Shown: piece by piece, positions 53,557 through 62,264 of the stretch
How the letters are laid out: every line of letters starts with the position of its first letter
Numbering within the stretch: position 1 is the first letter of the stretch
From: Mesorhizobium sp. M2E.F.Ca.ET.219.01.1.1
Lineage (GTDB): Bacteria; Pseudomonadota; Alphaproteobacteria; Rhizobiales; Rhizobiaceae
NCBI RefSeq assembly: GCF_004016445.2
Contig: NZ_SADT02000003.1
Coordinates: 449,231-513,230, forward strand
DNA: 64,000 nucleotides
Direction of reading: 5' to 3'
Position numbers and translations under genes: made by a program
Notes under the pieces: generated by a model
What the model saw: the letters and a program-made list of their open reading frames with translations, nothing else
What the model was told of the DNA's origin: nothing
Databases searched by the model: none

Positions 53557-54239
53557 TGGTTGGCATCAACCCGGACGGGATGCAGCAAGCCGCTAGCCCT
53601 TCTATCCCCATCAATCCGCATGAGACCTCTCTCGTCATTTGCTGTAAATCCGCTGGTATGGATGCTAATGGAAGATGGATCACAGTCCTTTCTACGACTA
53701 AGACGCCAGATATTGGGGCTAATGTACCACCTGACAGGAGACTACACTCACGAACATTATGTGAATTTTTTTTAACGTTGCTGAGAATCAAGGGTGAGGT
53801 TTGGCGAATGTCTCGCCGTCGACTGTCGAATCCTGCCCGACGGGATTATGGGGTGCGTAGCCTGCTTGTCCTTTCCACATGACCAGCGACGATGGGGCGG
53901 AGGCGGCAGACATAGCTCTGGAGCATGCTGCGGTATCTTTGGCCTGAAGCCGAGGAAGGCGGACCGTGGCTTCCGCGCCGCTGCCGGGAGCCCGCGAACA
54001 GGCCAAGTTGATCAGCCGGGTGTTGCCGTCATAGAGCGTGAGACCCAAAGCTGGCCAGCCGCGCCCTGAGGCTGACGCACCGCTCAGCGTCCACCTTGCT
54101 CTCGAAGCCCATCGGCATAGCGCCGATAACGACTTGACCGCGTGCGTGTCGACGAGCGATCGGTGAGCGCAAGGATCGAGGGTGCAGTGCAGGATAATGC
54201 TGTTTTAAATCAGCGCTGTTTTCAGCCGACTGCCTTGAG
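53557..54239. other. Gene-poor stretch with a possible amidase scrap
   Basis: Around 53893-53970 the plus strand reads GGGGRHSSGACCGIFGLKPRK, similar to the amidase-signature segment GGGSIRIPA...GLKPS. It is too short for a gene and is probably a remnant. Elsewhere to 54239 no gene is recognised. Confidence 0.3.
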
Positions 54240-54475
54240 CGTGGGCACAAGGATATAGGCCCAAGGCAGGAGATCATCGTCTGCTGTTCGGGAGGCCGCC
54301 CTGGGCGCGCGACAGCCGTTCCTTCGGCTGCGCCGCTCCGCCACCATCCGCGCCGTGCCTTCCGGAGACCATTCCCGCTGCCGGCCGGCGCCCGTGAAAA
54401 CCTCGACCCGGCGCACCGGCTCGAGATGGCTGGGCTCAGCGTAACTCTGAAGTCGTCATATACCGAAGCCTTCAC
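54240..54475 (-). mobile_element. Fragment of IS66-family tnpA
   Basis: A minus-strand frame begins MKASVYDDFRVTLSPA. After a frame change it reads VRRVEVFTGAGRQREWSPEGTARMVAE, the N-terminus of the IS66 TnpA (helper) protein. It is then degraded. No TnpB or transposase core and no inverted repeats were found. It lies downstream of nopX. Confidence 0.65.
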
Positions 54476-54612
54476 AGACTTCGGACATCCCCCTCACAGT
54501 CCGATCCAGATGGCGTCAGGAACACCGCTGCGTTGATGCGGATGAACCCCTGCTTGTGCCACAATGACCCTTATGTCAGCGCGCGAGCCAAAGCTTCCGC
54601 GCAAGGCGACGG

Positions 54613-56547
54613 CTAGGATAAGGCAATGCCGACGAAGGGCACATTGCTTGCCACACTCTGGAATGATGGCATGCTCGGAAGGCCTAGGCTTTGCTCAGGG
54701 CCGCCTGCAAGGCGCGCTTTGAGGTTATTCACATAGCCTTCTGCGTAGTCCTGCGCCGTCGAGACCGAAAGATCAATGCCTGCCGCCAAGGCCTCTTCCA
54801 TCAGGTGCTTTACGAGCCCATTTCGAATGGCCAGCTTGACCTCGGGGCCTGCGATAAGGCCGATCGCCTGCGCGGCCATATTGAGGCCAGCTTCCTCCAG
54901 CGCTCGCTTCATATCGCCTCCGTTAATGGCCGTACGCAGGAGATTGGCTGCTTGCGACTCAGCCTCGAGAACCATCGAGGCAAGATCGGCTACTTGTCCG
55001 AGGCCCGGAATGAAGCTGAGCAGTCCCACCGCCGTTGCCGCCAAGTCGAGCACTTTCGTCTCGATTTTGAGCACGGAGTCGACGACGTGCATGACGGCCC
55101 CGCCGTTCTTTTTGGCTGACTTAATGTCAGGCTGGTCCATCAGGCCCATCTTCATGTCCGCGACGGCATTCTGCTCTTCTGCGGTTTGGGCGCCGTGGGT
55201 GATTGGCTGCTGAACGTTGCGGTTCGCAGACGACATGTTTGTGCAAAAATGGGCAAAGTCTTTTTTGCTGATATTGCCGGAATCAACCGTATGCCCGCCG
55301 CCAAAGTCGAAGAATTTATGATGGGTCTTATAGCCCGTGATCGAATTGTTCAGGAGGCCAAACAGAAGAGGATCTGAAAGGAGCTGAGAGGCTGCTTCCC
55401 GCACTTTCGGATCAAGGCTCTTGTCGTCTTTCATTTTCGCCAGTTTGTCGCGAGTCAGAACACCGCTTCCAAAGAACGTGTCCTGATGGTCCTTGATCAT
55501 CTCGACCGTATTCAGCTCAGTTTGCGTGAGGCTCATCGACGATGAGGCGACTTGCAGGAAATCCTCTTTGTGCATCTTCCCTTTCGAGCCACCGCACAAC
55601 TGGTTCCAAGCATCGGGGTGATCGAGGAAATATTGCGCCGCCGCAATGACCTGGGGCGGAAATTTGCCGTTTTTCGATTCGCCGCCGACCATTTTCTTGA
55701 ACTCATCCAGACTCAGGTCCTTGGACAGATTTTCGGAGTACCGGTAAAACTCCCGCAAGGCATCGCTCAAGGTCATGACCGAAGGCTGCAAACCTCCGCT
55801 GCCGTCGGATGGTATGTAGTTCTGCTCGTAGCTTCGCGCTTGGGCTTCCTGAAATGCAGCAACTTGTGGGTGGTGGTTTGAAAATCCGGCCAAGTCCTTG
55901 GCGTTGATCTTGCCTCCACAGCGGCCGTCGCCCTGCGAGCCAATCGCATAAAAAAGTCCCGAATCCTGCTGCAGTCCCTGGATCGCCGCTTTCAGATCCG
56001 GTGGCGTAGAGGGATCATTGGCTTTGTCGGTCAACGACTTCCAAGTAAGCGGGCATTGGTCCTTGTGACGGTTGAGTACCGCAACAATCTGCAACTCAGC
56101 CGTGGTCAGCGACCCACCGTTCCACGTGATTCCGGGGCTCGGCCTGGGAGCCGGCTCGATCTTCGGAGTGACGCCGAGCAGATGTTGGGCTTCAGTCGCC
56201 TTGGAGCGTTGCGATTGGTCCTCCTTGAGAGCCGCCCTCATATTTGGCGGCAGCAGATCCAGTGGGTGTTGCTCCAAGCCATTCAATGTCAAGACATCCG
56301 GTGCCAGATGGCCCAAAGGGTCCTGCCGCAATTTATCCATTGTCGAATCAAGATTCGACGCTGGCAGATCCCCTTGCGCGAAAGAGCCGGGCTTGTCTGC
56401 CAGCACACAAGTGGACAGCATCGCTTCGAAGCACGATGCACTTTGCTGATGCTGGGTCGCAAAATGGGAAACTTTCAGGCCCGGCCAACCCCTTGCGGAC
56501 TGTAGCGAATTTGAGCGGTAGAAAGTTGAAAGATTACTGGCCGACAT
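54613..56547 (-). CDS. nopX: NopX, T3SS translocator
   Basis: A 644-residue secreted protein of the NolX/HrpF family. It opens with polar, Ser-rich secretion-signal-like residues (MSASNLSTFYRSNSLQSA). There are several EF-hand-like or repeat regions with Asp/Gly-rich loops (DGRCGGKINAKDLAGFSNH, KGKMHKEDFLQVASSS, TVDSGNISKKDFAHFC). Near the C-terminus there are hydrophobic segments (VLDLAATAVGLLSFIPGLGQVADLASMVLEA, AAQAIGLIAGPEVKLAIRNGLV) fit for pore insertion. In other rhizobia NopX is needed to deliver effectors. A tts box lies 209 bases upstream of the ATG, as expected for TtsI control. Confidence 0.92.
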   Translation of the reverse strand: MSASNLSTFYRSNSLQSARGWPGLKVSHFATQHQQSASCFEAMLSTCVLADKPGSFAQGDLPASNLDSTMDKLRQDPLGHLAPDVLTLNGLEQHPLDLLPPNMRAALKEDQSQRSKATEAQHLLGVTPKIEPAPRPSPGITWNGGSLTTAELQIVAVLNRHKDQCPLTWKSLTDKANDPSTPPDLKAAIQGLQQDSGLFYAIGSQGDGRCGGKINAKDLAGFSNHHPQVAAFQEAQARSYEQNYIPSDGSGGLQPSVMTLSDALREFYRYSENLSKDLSLDEFKKMVGGESKNGKFPPQVIAAAQYFLDHPDAWNQLCGGSKGKMHKEDFLQVASSSMSLTQTELNTVEMIKDHQDTFFGSGVLTRDKLAKMKDDKSLDPKVREAASQLLSDPLLFGLLNNSITGYKTHHKFFDFGGGHTVDSGNISKKDFAHFCTNMSSANRNVQQPITHGAQTAEEQNAVADMKMGLMDQPDIKSAKKNGGAVMHVVDSVLKIETKVLDLAATAVGLLSFIPGLGQVADLASMVLEAESQAANLLRTAINGGDMKRALEEAGLNMAAQAIGLIAGPEVKLAIRNGLVKHLMEEALAAGIDLSVSTAQDYAEGYVNNLKARLAGGPEQSLGLPSMPSFQSVASNVPFVGIALS

Positions 56548-56755
56548 TATGCATCCTCAGACGTGACGTTGAAATCCCCACAAGAGACCCCGACAGAAGA
56601 TCCCTTGCGTTTCACAAAATTCGACAATTCCAAGCGTCGGCAGGTCACGAATGCGCCTGCCCTGCCTTCAATTGCTGTGTTCCGGGCCGGCTCCAAGGTT
56701 CGGTCCAACACAATGGCCGGAGTCACCGCGAGAGCTGCCGGGACTCATCATGAGC

Positions 56756-56777
56756 GGATTAGCTTTCGAGAAACTGA
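56756..56777 (-). promoter_or_regulatory. tts box upstream of nopX
   Basis: The minus strand reads TCAGTTTCTCGAAAGCT then AATCC, one base different from the ttsI-region box and a full match to the tts consensus core. Confidence 0.85.
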
Positions 56778-56848
56778 CGAGTTTGCGAAGAGTTCACAAA
56801 GGGGTAGCCGCAGTCATGTTCTTCAGAGCTGCGGGAAATCCTCAATGT

Positions 56849-57547
56849 TCATTTCTTGCCCAGCTCAGGCTTCCCGCCAACGCTATCCTGTTGTGGGATG
56901 TCAGAAGAATAAGAAGCATCCGGTCGTCCGTCGCGAACGACCGTAGTGGAGGAGCCGCGAAACAAGATCAGCACTGATTCCTTTGGCGTTGCCGCTATGT
57001 GAGTCTGCGCCTGCGCCTGCGCCACCAAGCCGTTAAAGGTCTGCTCCACGAGTGCGACGAAGCGCGGTGGACCGGAAACGAAGACGAGGCCATTGCCTGG
57101 CACGGGTTTGACCACATAGCGCTCGTCGGAGATATCAAGCTTGTCGAGAGCCCCCTTGAACGCATCGAAGCGAATCGACGTCATCAAAAGCATTCGAGTT
57201 TGCGATTCTTGTGCAGCAGACACATAGAGCACAAGGCCGTCATAGTACCATTGTAGACCGTAAAGGTTCGTCAAGCGGTCGAGGAACGCGCGCGGTGGCA
57301 AATCAGGCATACGTCCGCGAATTCGCCCCTTCACCGCAGGACTGATGTTGACCCTGATATTCAGGTTGTTGCCGAATTCCTGCAACGCTGCAGCGAGCTC
57401 CTGATCCAGAACCGTGTATCTATAGGGTGTCGCCGGAAGGGACAGCGGGACTGCATGCGCCGGGTGAATCCCGGTGGACAGAAAAAACCCGGCACAAAGA
57501 AGTCTCAAAACATGCAGGGTGACGGGTTGGATAAGCGTTCTCGGCAT
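56849..57547 (-). CDS. nolW: RhcC1 / NolW, N-terminal part of split secretin
   Basis: A 232-residue exported protein: MPRTLIQPVTLHVLRLLCAGFFLSTGIHPAHA as signal, then two secretin N-domains (LDQELAAALQEFGNNLNIRVNISPAVKGRIRGRMPDLPPRAFLDRLTNLYGLQWYYDGLVLYVSAAQES; FDAFKGALDKLDISDERYVVKPVPGNGLVFVSGPPRFVALVEQTFNGL). The barrel part is missing, as usual for rhizobial RhcC1, and is supplied by RhcC2. The ATG at 57547 is preferred; the frame opens at a TTG, 57565. It is divergent from nolB across a gap of 187 bases. Confidence 0.88.
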   Translation of the reverse strand: MPRTLIQPVTLHVLRLLCAGFFLSTGIHPAHAVPLSLPATPYRYTVLDQELAAALQEFGNNLNIRVNISPAVKGRIRGRMPDLPPRAFLDRLTNLYGLQWYYDGLVLYVSAAQESQTRMLLMTSIRFDAFKGALDKLDISDERYVVKPVPGNGLVFVSGPPRFVALVEQTFNGLVAQAQAQTHIAATPKESVLILFRGSSTTVVRDGRPDASYSSDIPQQDSVGGKPELGKK

Positions 57548-57635
57548 GTCGCACTGATAAACCAAACGCTGAAATCATCACAAGTGACTAAATTGCCGAA
57601 GAGATTTTAGATTGTCGAAATGACGCCGCCGTTAG

Positions 57636-57657
57636 TCAGCTTGTTGTCAGCTTGCCC
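57636..57657 (+). promoter_or_regulatory. Degenerate tts box upstream of nolB
   Basis: TCAGCTTGTTGTCAGCTTG followed by CCC matches the two other tts boxes in this window at about 15 of 22 positions, keeping TCAG, TT, G and AGCT. It lies 78 bases before nolB. Confidence 0.5.
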
Positions 57658-57734
57658 CCCTAGGAGTGTTGCGCCGACACCGGGTGATGAATGGGCGGGG
57701 CTCGCCCGGTCAGAGAGAGCAACCGAGTCCTTAC

Positions 57735-58244
57735 ATGATGATGCCTGTCACGTCGATCTCTGCCACTCTAACGGCTGGCCTCCCCAGGGTCGGATCACCG
57801 TCGATTGTCGAGCAGGCCCAGTTTGAGCGCGCCTTAGGGCATGCAGCCGACTCGCTGAAAAACGATGCCGCCGCGGGGCCAGCGAGTGCGGCGCCAGTTG
57901 CTGCGGCGATGGATGTTCAGCGCGCGGCTGCGCCGACGAGCGGCATGGGCGATCGCGTGTTGCAGACGATTTCCTCCCTATATCCACACAACACTGTTTC
58001 CTTCCCCGCGCTCGACCATGACATAGCCCTTTCGAAGGGCGCTCTACCGGGACCGGCGCAGAAGCTTCCCGTTCCAGGTGAGGCGGGAACCGGAATCTCG
58101 GGCATTCCCCAACAAGGGCAAGACTTCGAAACGATGATGGCTGGTCTTCGGGATGTTTACAACGGCGTCACCCAGGTGGCGCTTATCTCCAAAGGCGTCA
58201 GCGGCGTCACATCATCCGTGAATAAACTTTTGAAGGAAGGCTGA
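57735..58244 (+). CDS. nolB: NolB (NopB), T3SS extracellular/pilus component
   Basis: A 169-residue protein, Ala/Gly/Ser-rich (ISATLTAGLPRVGSPSIVEQAQFERALGHAADSLKNDAAAGPASAAP) with a helical C-terminus (FETMMAGLRDVYNGVTQVALISKGVSGVTSSVNKLLKEG) resembling inner-rod or needle-type subunits. Its position, first in nolB-rhcJ-nolU-nolV-rhcN, matches other rhizobia, where NopB is exported and linked to the surface appendage. Three consecutive ATG codons (57735, 57738, 57741) make the start uncertain by two residues. The ribosome site is weak. Confidence 0.82.
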   Translation: MMMPVTSISATLTAGLPRVGSPSIVEQAQFERALGHAADSLKNDAAAGPASAAPVAAAMDVQRAAAPTSGMGDRVLQTISSLYPHNTVSFPALDHDIALSKGALPGPAQKLPVPGEAGTGISGIPQQGQDFETMMAGLRDVYNGVTQVALISKGVSGVTSSVNKLLKEG

Positions 58245-58253
58245 ACCGCGCGC

Positions 58254-59117
58254 ATGATTGGCTTGGCCGAGGGCGAAATCATGCGTGGCCTGTCAGGGTG
58301 GCGGTCGGTTAGACTTGTCATGCTGCCAGTTCTCGTCGCCCTCACTGCTTGCAAAGCCGACCTCTACACGCAATTGCAAGAGCGTGAGGCAAATGAAATG
58401 CTCGCACTTCTTGAAGACAACGGGGTCGCCGCGATCCGGGTGGTCGCCAAGGATGGAACCAGCACGATCCAGGTTGACGAAAAGCTGCTCGCCTTCTCAA
58501 TCAACCTTCTGAACGCCAAGGGGCTGCCGCGCCAATCCTTCAAGAACCTCGGTGAGATATTCCAAGGATCAGGCCTGATTGCCTCGCCGACCGAAGAGCG
58601 TGCCCGTTACGTGTATGCCCTGAGCGAAGAGTTGTCGCGGACGATCAGCGATATCGATGGCGTTTTTTCTGTACGTGTTCACGTCGTGCTGCCGCATAAC
58701 GACCTTGTGCGAGCCGGTGCCACGCCATCCTCGGCCTCGGTGTTTATCAGGCACGACGCAAAAACAAATGTCGCGGCTCTGCTGCCAAAGATAAAGATGC
58801 TTGTAGCCGACAGCATCGAAGGCCTGTCCTACGATAAGGTGGAAGTGGTTTTGGTGCCGGTAGAACGGTCCGCACACGAGCAACGGCCCGATCCGACTGC
58901 TGTTTTGCCACAAGCATCACTACCTCTTCCTGCGCCACTTCTGGCGACCGTAACAGGTTTTGCCGCAGCCGTATTCGCCGTGGCCTGTTATCTCTTGATC
59001 GGCGTTGTTACGCGTCGGCGCAAGCAATCAACCGGCGTTTCCAAGGTCGAGGGGCGCCGGGATGCTTCTGCTGTCGAGGCCATTCGCAAAAGAATGCCTG
59101 CAATTGGACGTGGGTGA
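58254..59117 (+). CDS. rhcJ: RhcJ (NolT), T3SS inner-ring lipoprotein SctJ
   Basis: A 287-residue lipoprotein of the YscJ/PrgK/FliF family. The lipobox is VALTAC, then KADLYTQLQEREANEMLALLEDNGVAAIRV, and the ring-building domain SPTEERARYVYALSEELSRTISDIDGVFSVRVHVVLPHNDLV ... SASVFIRHD. A C-terminal membrane span is LLATVTGFAAAVFAVACYLLIGVV. The start could be an ATG 27 bases inside (58281). It sits 9 bases after nolB. Confidence 0.94.
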   Translation: MIGLAEGEIMRGLSGWRSVRLVMLPVLVALTACKADLYTQLQEREANEMLALLEDNGVAAIRVVAKDGTSTIQVDEKLLAFSINLLNAKGLPRQSFKNLGEIFQGSGLIASPTEERARYVYALSEELSRTISDIDGVFSVRVHVVLPHNDLVRAGATPSSASVFIRHDAKTNVAALLPKIKMLVADSIEGLSYDKVEVVLVPVERSAHEQRPDPTAVLPQASLPLPAPLLATVTGFAAAVFAVACYLLIGVVTRRRKQSTGVSKVEGRRDASAVEAIRKRMPAIGRG

Positions 59118-59130
59118 CATCTCATTGCCA

Positions 59131-59748
59131 ATGCCTATACAGACCGCCCGACCTGATGGTCCGCACTTTCCGGGCGCGAGCGAGCTTGCGGCTTCGGCCC
59201 ATCCAACCCGTCTTGCGGCGCGTCTTGATCCAGCGTTATCGGCCGAAACGTTAGTGAAGTTGCAGAAGTGTTCCAGACTGCATCCAAGGCTGGCAGAATT
59301 GCTGGGCAACGATGACGTGGATCTGAACCACATCGGCTGCAGGCCGGACCTTCTACGCGGGCATGATCCATATCGAGCGGCCCTTCTTGCTGGTAGTATC
59401 TGGCATGCCCGTTCGCTGGTCGCGTTTGTCTCTCAGCCTGAGCTTGCCATCCTTGTTAAACGCATCGGCGTGGATGCACACGCATTCGGAATCCGACACC
59501 TGCTGCATGCTGTTGACAAAAGACTGATCTCGGACCCAGAAAAACTCGCTCAGCAAATCGAATACGATGGACACGCATGTCTTGGAGCTTGGCTCCAGGA
59601 CAGTTCAGCGACCGAGCGTAACCGCGTGCTTCTTCGATTGCCCGAGGGGACTGCCGCGGAGACTCCAGCACATGAGCATTGGACCGCCGCCGGCCAATTG
59701 CTTTCACTTGTAGTAGCTCATTTTGAGACAGAGACCCCGGTGAAATGA
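59131..59748 (+). CDS. nolU: NolU, T3SS SctK-like accessory protein
   Basis: A 205-residue cytoplasmic protein in the position of NolU (ASELAASAHPTRLAARLDPALSAETLVKLQKCSRLHPRLAELLGNDDVDLN ... LLAGSIWHARSLVAFVSQPELAILVKRIGVDAHAFGIRHLLHA). Sct K/NolU proteins belong to the sorting platform with SctQ and SctL. I start at the ATG at 59131, just after the rhcJ stop; an ATG at 59062 within rhcJ would add 23 residues. The stop overlaps nolV as ATGA. Confidence 0.85.
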   Translation: MPIQTARPDGPHFPGASELAASAHPTRLAARLDPALSAETLVKLQKCSRLHPRLAELLGNDDVDLNHIGCRPDLLRGHDPYRAALLAGSIWHARSLVAFVSQPELAILVKRIGVDAHAFGIRHLLHAVDKRLISDPEKLAQQIEYDGHACLGAWLQDSSATERNRVLLRLPEGTAAETPAHEHWTAAGQLLSLVVAHFETETPVK

Positions 59749-60368
59749 CAGTCGAACTTTCCGAGGGGCCAATAGCGCCGCAGATGCGTCCAGTCGGACC
59801 ACTGATACCCGCGAGCGAGCTCGAAACCTGGCACAGCGCCGCGCAAGCCCTTGCCGCGGCAGAACGGCATCGGCAGCGCGTTCGAAACTGGGCACGCGCG
59901 GTTTACCAGCGGGCGTGGGCGCGCGGCCACATGGAGGGCTCGAATGCAGGCACCGAGGAGATGGCAGGGTTGATTGCGGAGACAATCTCCGAAATCGCGC
60001 GACGAAAGGCGGCTCTGGAGCAGGAATTGCCGCAGCTCGTGATGGAAATATTGAGCGATCTTATCGGCGCTTTCGATCCGGGCGAGCTATTGGTGAGGGC
60101 TGTTCGTCACGCCATAGAGTGTCAATACAGCGGCGCCGACGTTTGCCTTCATGTTTCTCCCATGCAAGTCGACATGCTTGCACGAGAGTTTGCTCGATGC
60201 GACGGCCAGGATGGTCGACCAAGGGTGCGGATCGAGCCCGACCCGACATTGTCGCCGCAACGCTGCGTGCTGTGGAGCGAGTACGGCAATGTTGACCTTG
60301 GACTTGACGCCCAGATGCGCGCGCTGCGCCTTGGTTTCGGGACGCTCTGTGAGAAAGGCGAGCTATGA
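59745..60368 (+). CDS. nolV: NolV / RhcL, T3SS stator protein SctL
   Basis: A 207-residue peripheral protein (SELETWHSAAQALAAAERHRQRVRNWARAVYQRAWARGHMEGSNAGTEEMAGLIAETISEIARRKAALEQELPQLVMEILSDLIGAFDPGELLVRAVRHAIE) similar to FliH/YscL. The N-terminal part is a coiled coil and the C-terminal part binds the ATPase. It should regulate RhcN. It overlaps nolU and rhcN by 4 bases each. Confidence 0.9.
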   Translation: MTVELSEGPIAPQMRPVGPLIPASELETWHSAAQALAAAERHRQRVRNWARAVYQRAWARGHMEGSNAGTEEMAGLIAETISEIARRKAALEQELPQLVMEILSDLIGAFDPGELLVRAVRHAIECQYSGADVCLHVSPMQVDMLAREFARCDGQDGRPRVRIEPDPTLSPQRCVLWSEYGNVDLGLDAQMRALRLGFGTLCEKGEL

Positions 60369-61723
60369 GAAAGCCCGTCCCAGAACATAACGCTGACGCC
60401 GACACTCGAGCTCTCGTTCCAGCAATCTCGTCTTTGAGGGCTGCGGCCAAGCGAATTGACACGCGTGCGGTGCGCGGTCGGATCACGCGGGCTATCGGCA
60501 CACTGGTTCATGCCGTCTTGCCAGACACTCGTATTGGGGAACTTTGCCTCCTAGAGGACCCGCGAACCGGGCTGTCGCTCGAGGCCGAGGTGATCGGCCT
60601 GTCGGGTGATGGTGTATTGCTGACACCGATCGGGGACTTGGTGGGCCTATCCAGCCGCGCAGAGGTCGTGGCCACTGGCCGAATGCGTGAGGTGCCCGTC
60701 GGCGGCGATTTGCTCGGTCGCGTGATCGACAGTCGTTGCCGCCCATTGGACGGCAAAGGCGAAATCAAGACCGTCGAAACTCGGCCCCTGCATGGCAGAG
60801 CCCCCAATCCGATGACGAGGCGCATGATTGAGCGGCCATTCCCGCTTGGGGTCCGTGTCCTCGATGGTCTGCTGACGTGCGGCGAGGGCCAGCGGATCGG
60901 GATTTATGGCGAGCCAGGTGGTGGCAAGTCGACGCTGTTGTCACAGATCGTAAAGGGTGCCGCCGCTGACGTCGTCATAGTGGCGCTCATAGGCGAACGT
61001 GGACGGGAAGTTCGTGAATTCATCGAAAGGAATCTTGGTGAAGAGGGCCTTCTCCGTACGGTCGTCGTGGTTGAAACATCCGACCGCTCGGCGGTAGAGC
61101 GTGCGCAATGCGCTCCAATGGCGACTGCGCTCGCGGAATATTTCCGCGATCAAGGCCTACGCGTTGCTCTCATGCTGGATTCGCTGACGCGCTTCTGCCG
61201 CGCTATGCGCGAAATAGGCCTTGCTGCGGGTGAGCCGCCGACGCGACGGGGCTTTCCTCCTTCCGTTTTTGGCATGCTGCCAGGCCTGCTCGAGCGCGCC
61301 GGCATGGGTGAGCGGGGCTCAATCACGGCCTTCTATACGGTGCTTGTAGAGGGTGATGGCACGGGTGATCCAATCGCCGAGGAATCGCGTGGTATTCTCG
61401 ATGGCCATGTCATCCTCTCACGCGCTATTGCGGCGCGATCGCATTTCCCCGCTATTGATGTGCTGCAGAGTCGCAGCCGCGTCATGGATGCAGTCGTTTC
61501 GGGGACACATCGCAAGGCAGCATCCATTTTCCGCGAGCTCCTGTCGCGCTATGCCGAGACCGAGTTCTTGATCAATGTTGGCGAATACAAGCCAGGTGGA
61601 GATCCCCTGACTGACCGGGCTGTCGCGTCAATCGACGAACTGAGGGAGTTTCTGCGCCAGAGCGAAGATGACGCGTCAGATTTCGAGGAGACGGTCGCAT
61701 GGATGTCGCGTCTGACCGCGTAA
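60365..61723 (+). CDS. rhcN: RhcN, T3SS ATPase SctN
   Basis: A 452-residue FliI/YscN-like ATPase that unfolds effectors and releases chaperones. It has Walker A GEPGGGKST (182-190), Walker B VALMLDSLTRFCRAMREIGLAAGEPPTRRGFPPSVF, ERGREVREFIERNLGEEGL and ESRGILDGHVILSRAIA. The N-terminus carries a basic patch. It overlaps the 3' end of nolV and the 5' end of the next gene by 25 bases. Confidence 0.96.
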   Translation: MRKPVPEHNADADTRALVPAISSLRAAAKRIDTRAVRGRITRAIGTLVHAVLPDTRIGELCLLEDPRTGLSLEAEVIGLSGDGVLLTPIGDLVGLSSRAEVVATGRMREVPVGGDLLGRVIDSRCRPLDGKGEIKTVETRPLHGRAPNPMTRRMIERPFPLGVRVLDGLLTCGEGQRIGIYGEPGGGKSTLLSQIVKGAAADVVIVALIGERGREVREFIERNLGEEGLLRTVVVVETSDRSAVERAQCAPMATALAEYFRDQGLRVALMLDSLTRFCRAMREIGLAAGEPPTRRGFPPSVFGMLPGLLERAGMGERGSITAFYTVLVEGDGTGDPIAEESRGILDGHVILSRAIAARSHFPAIDVLQSRSRVMDAVVSGTHRKAASIFRELLSRYAETEFLINVGEYKPGGDPLTDRAVASIDELREFLRQSEDDASDFEETVAWMSRLTA

Positions 61724-62211
61724 ACTGGATTCAGTCTTCGAGGTTACGGCTTCTGAAGGAAATGCAAGAGCGTCGTGCCCTTGGCGAGCTGTCCAAGAAG
61801 GAAGCCCAGCGCGATGTGGCCGCCTCAGCCGTACAAAATGCCTCTAGGGAGCTTGCAATGATACAGCAACATTGTTCAAGAAAAGAAGCAGCGCTCTATC
61901 AGCATCTGATGTCACTCGACAACTTGTCTAGCGCAGCGCTCGACCGTCACCGCCTTCACACTGAACAACTTGCCGCTGAGATCAATTCCAGACGGCAGAT
62001 GCTTGATGATACCCAAATCGCTCAAGAGGAGGCTGAGATGGCGGCGTCCAGGACGAGGGAGCTATGGGTCATATGTTCGGCGGCAAGGGACAAATGGCAA
62101 CAAATCGAGGACGACGTGCGGCGCGCCGTCGAGACTCATTCGGAGGCCGCAGCCGAGATCGAGGCCGACGATGAGATACTGCTGAAATATGCGAGGGGGT
62201 CGCTTGCCTAA
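61699..62211 (+). CDS. SctO-like stalk protein (Y4yJ position)
   Basis: A 170-residue, almost entirely coiled-coil protein (LKEMQERRALGELSKKEAQRDVAASAVQNASRELAMIQQHCSRKEAALYQHLMS ... LAAEINSRRQMLDDTQIAQEEAEMAASRTRELW). It is in the place of FliJ/YscO between the ATPase and rhcQ, where y4yJ lies in NGR234. SctO forms the central stalk that turns in the ATPase. Its start overlaps rhcN by 25 bases. Confidence 0.82.
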   Translation: MDVASDRVNWIQSSRLRLLKEMQERRALGELSKKEAQRDVAASAVQNASRELAMIQQHCSRKEAALYQHLMSLDNLSSAALDRHRLHTEQLAAEINSRRQMLDDTQIAQEEAEMAASRTRELWVICSAARDKWQQIEDDVRRAVETHSEAAAEIEADDEILLKYARGSLA

Positions 62212-62264
62212 ATGCCGCGCAACCGGATCCGACGGTCGCAAGAGGTCGTCCGAATGACACGACC

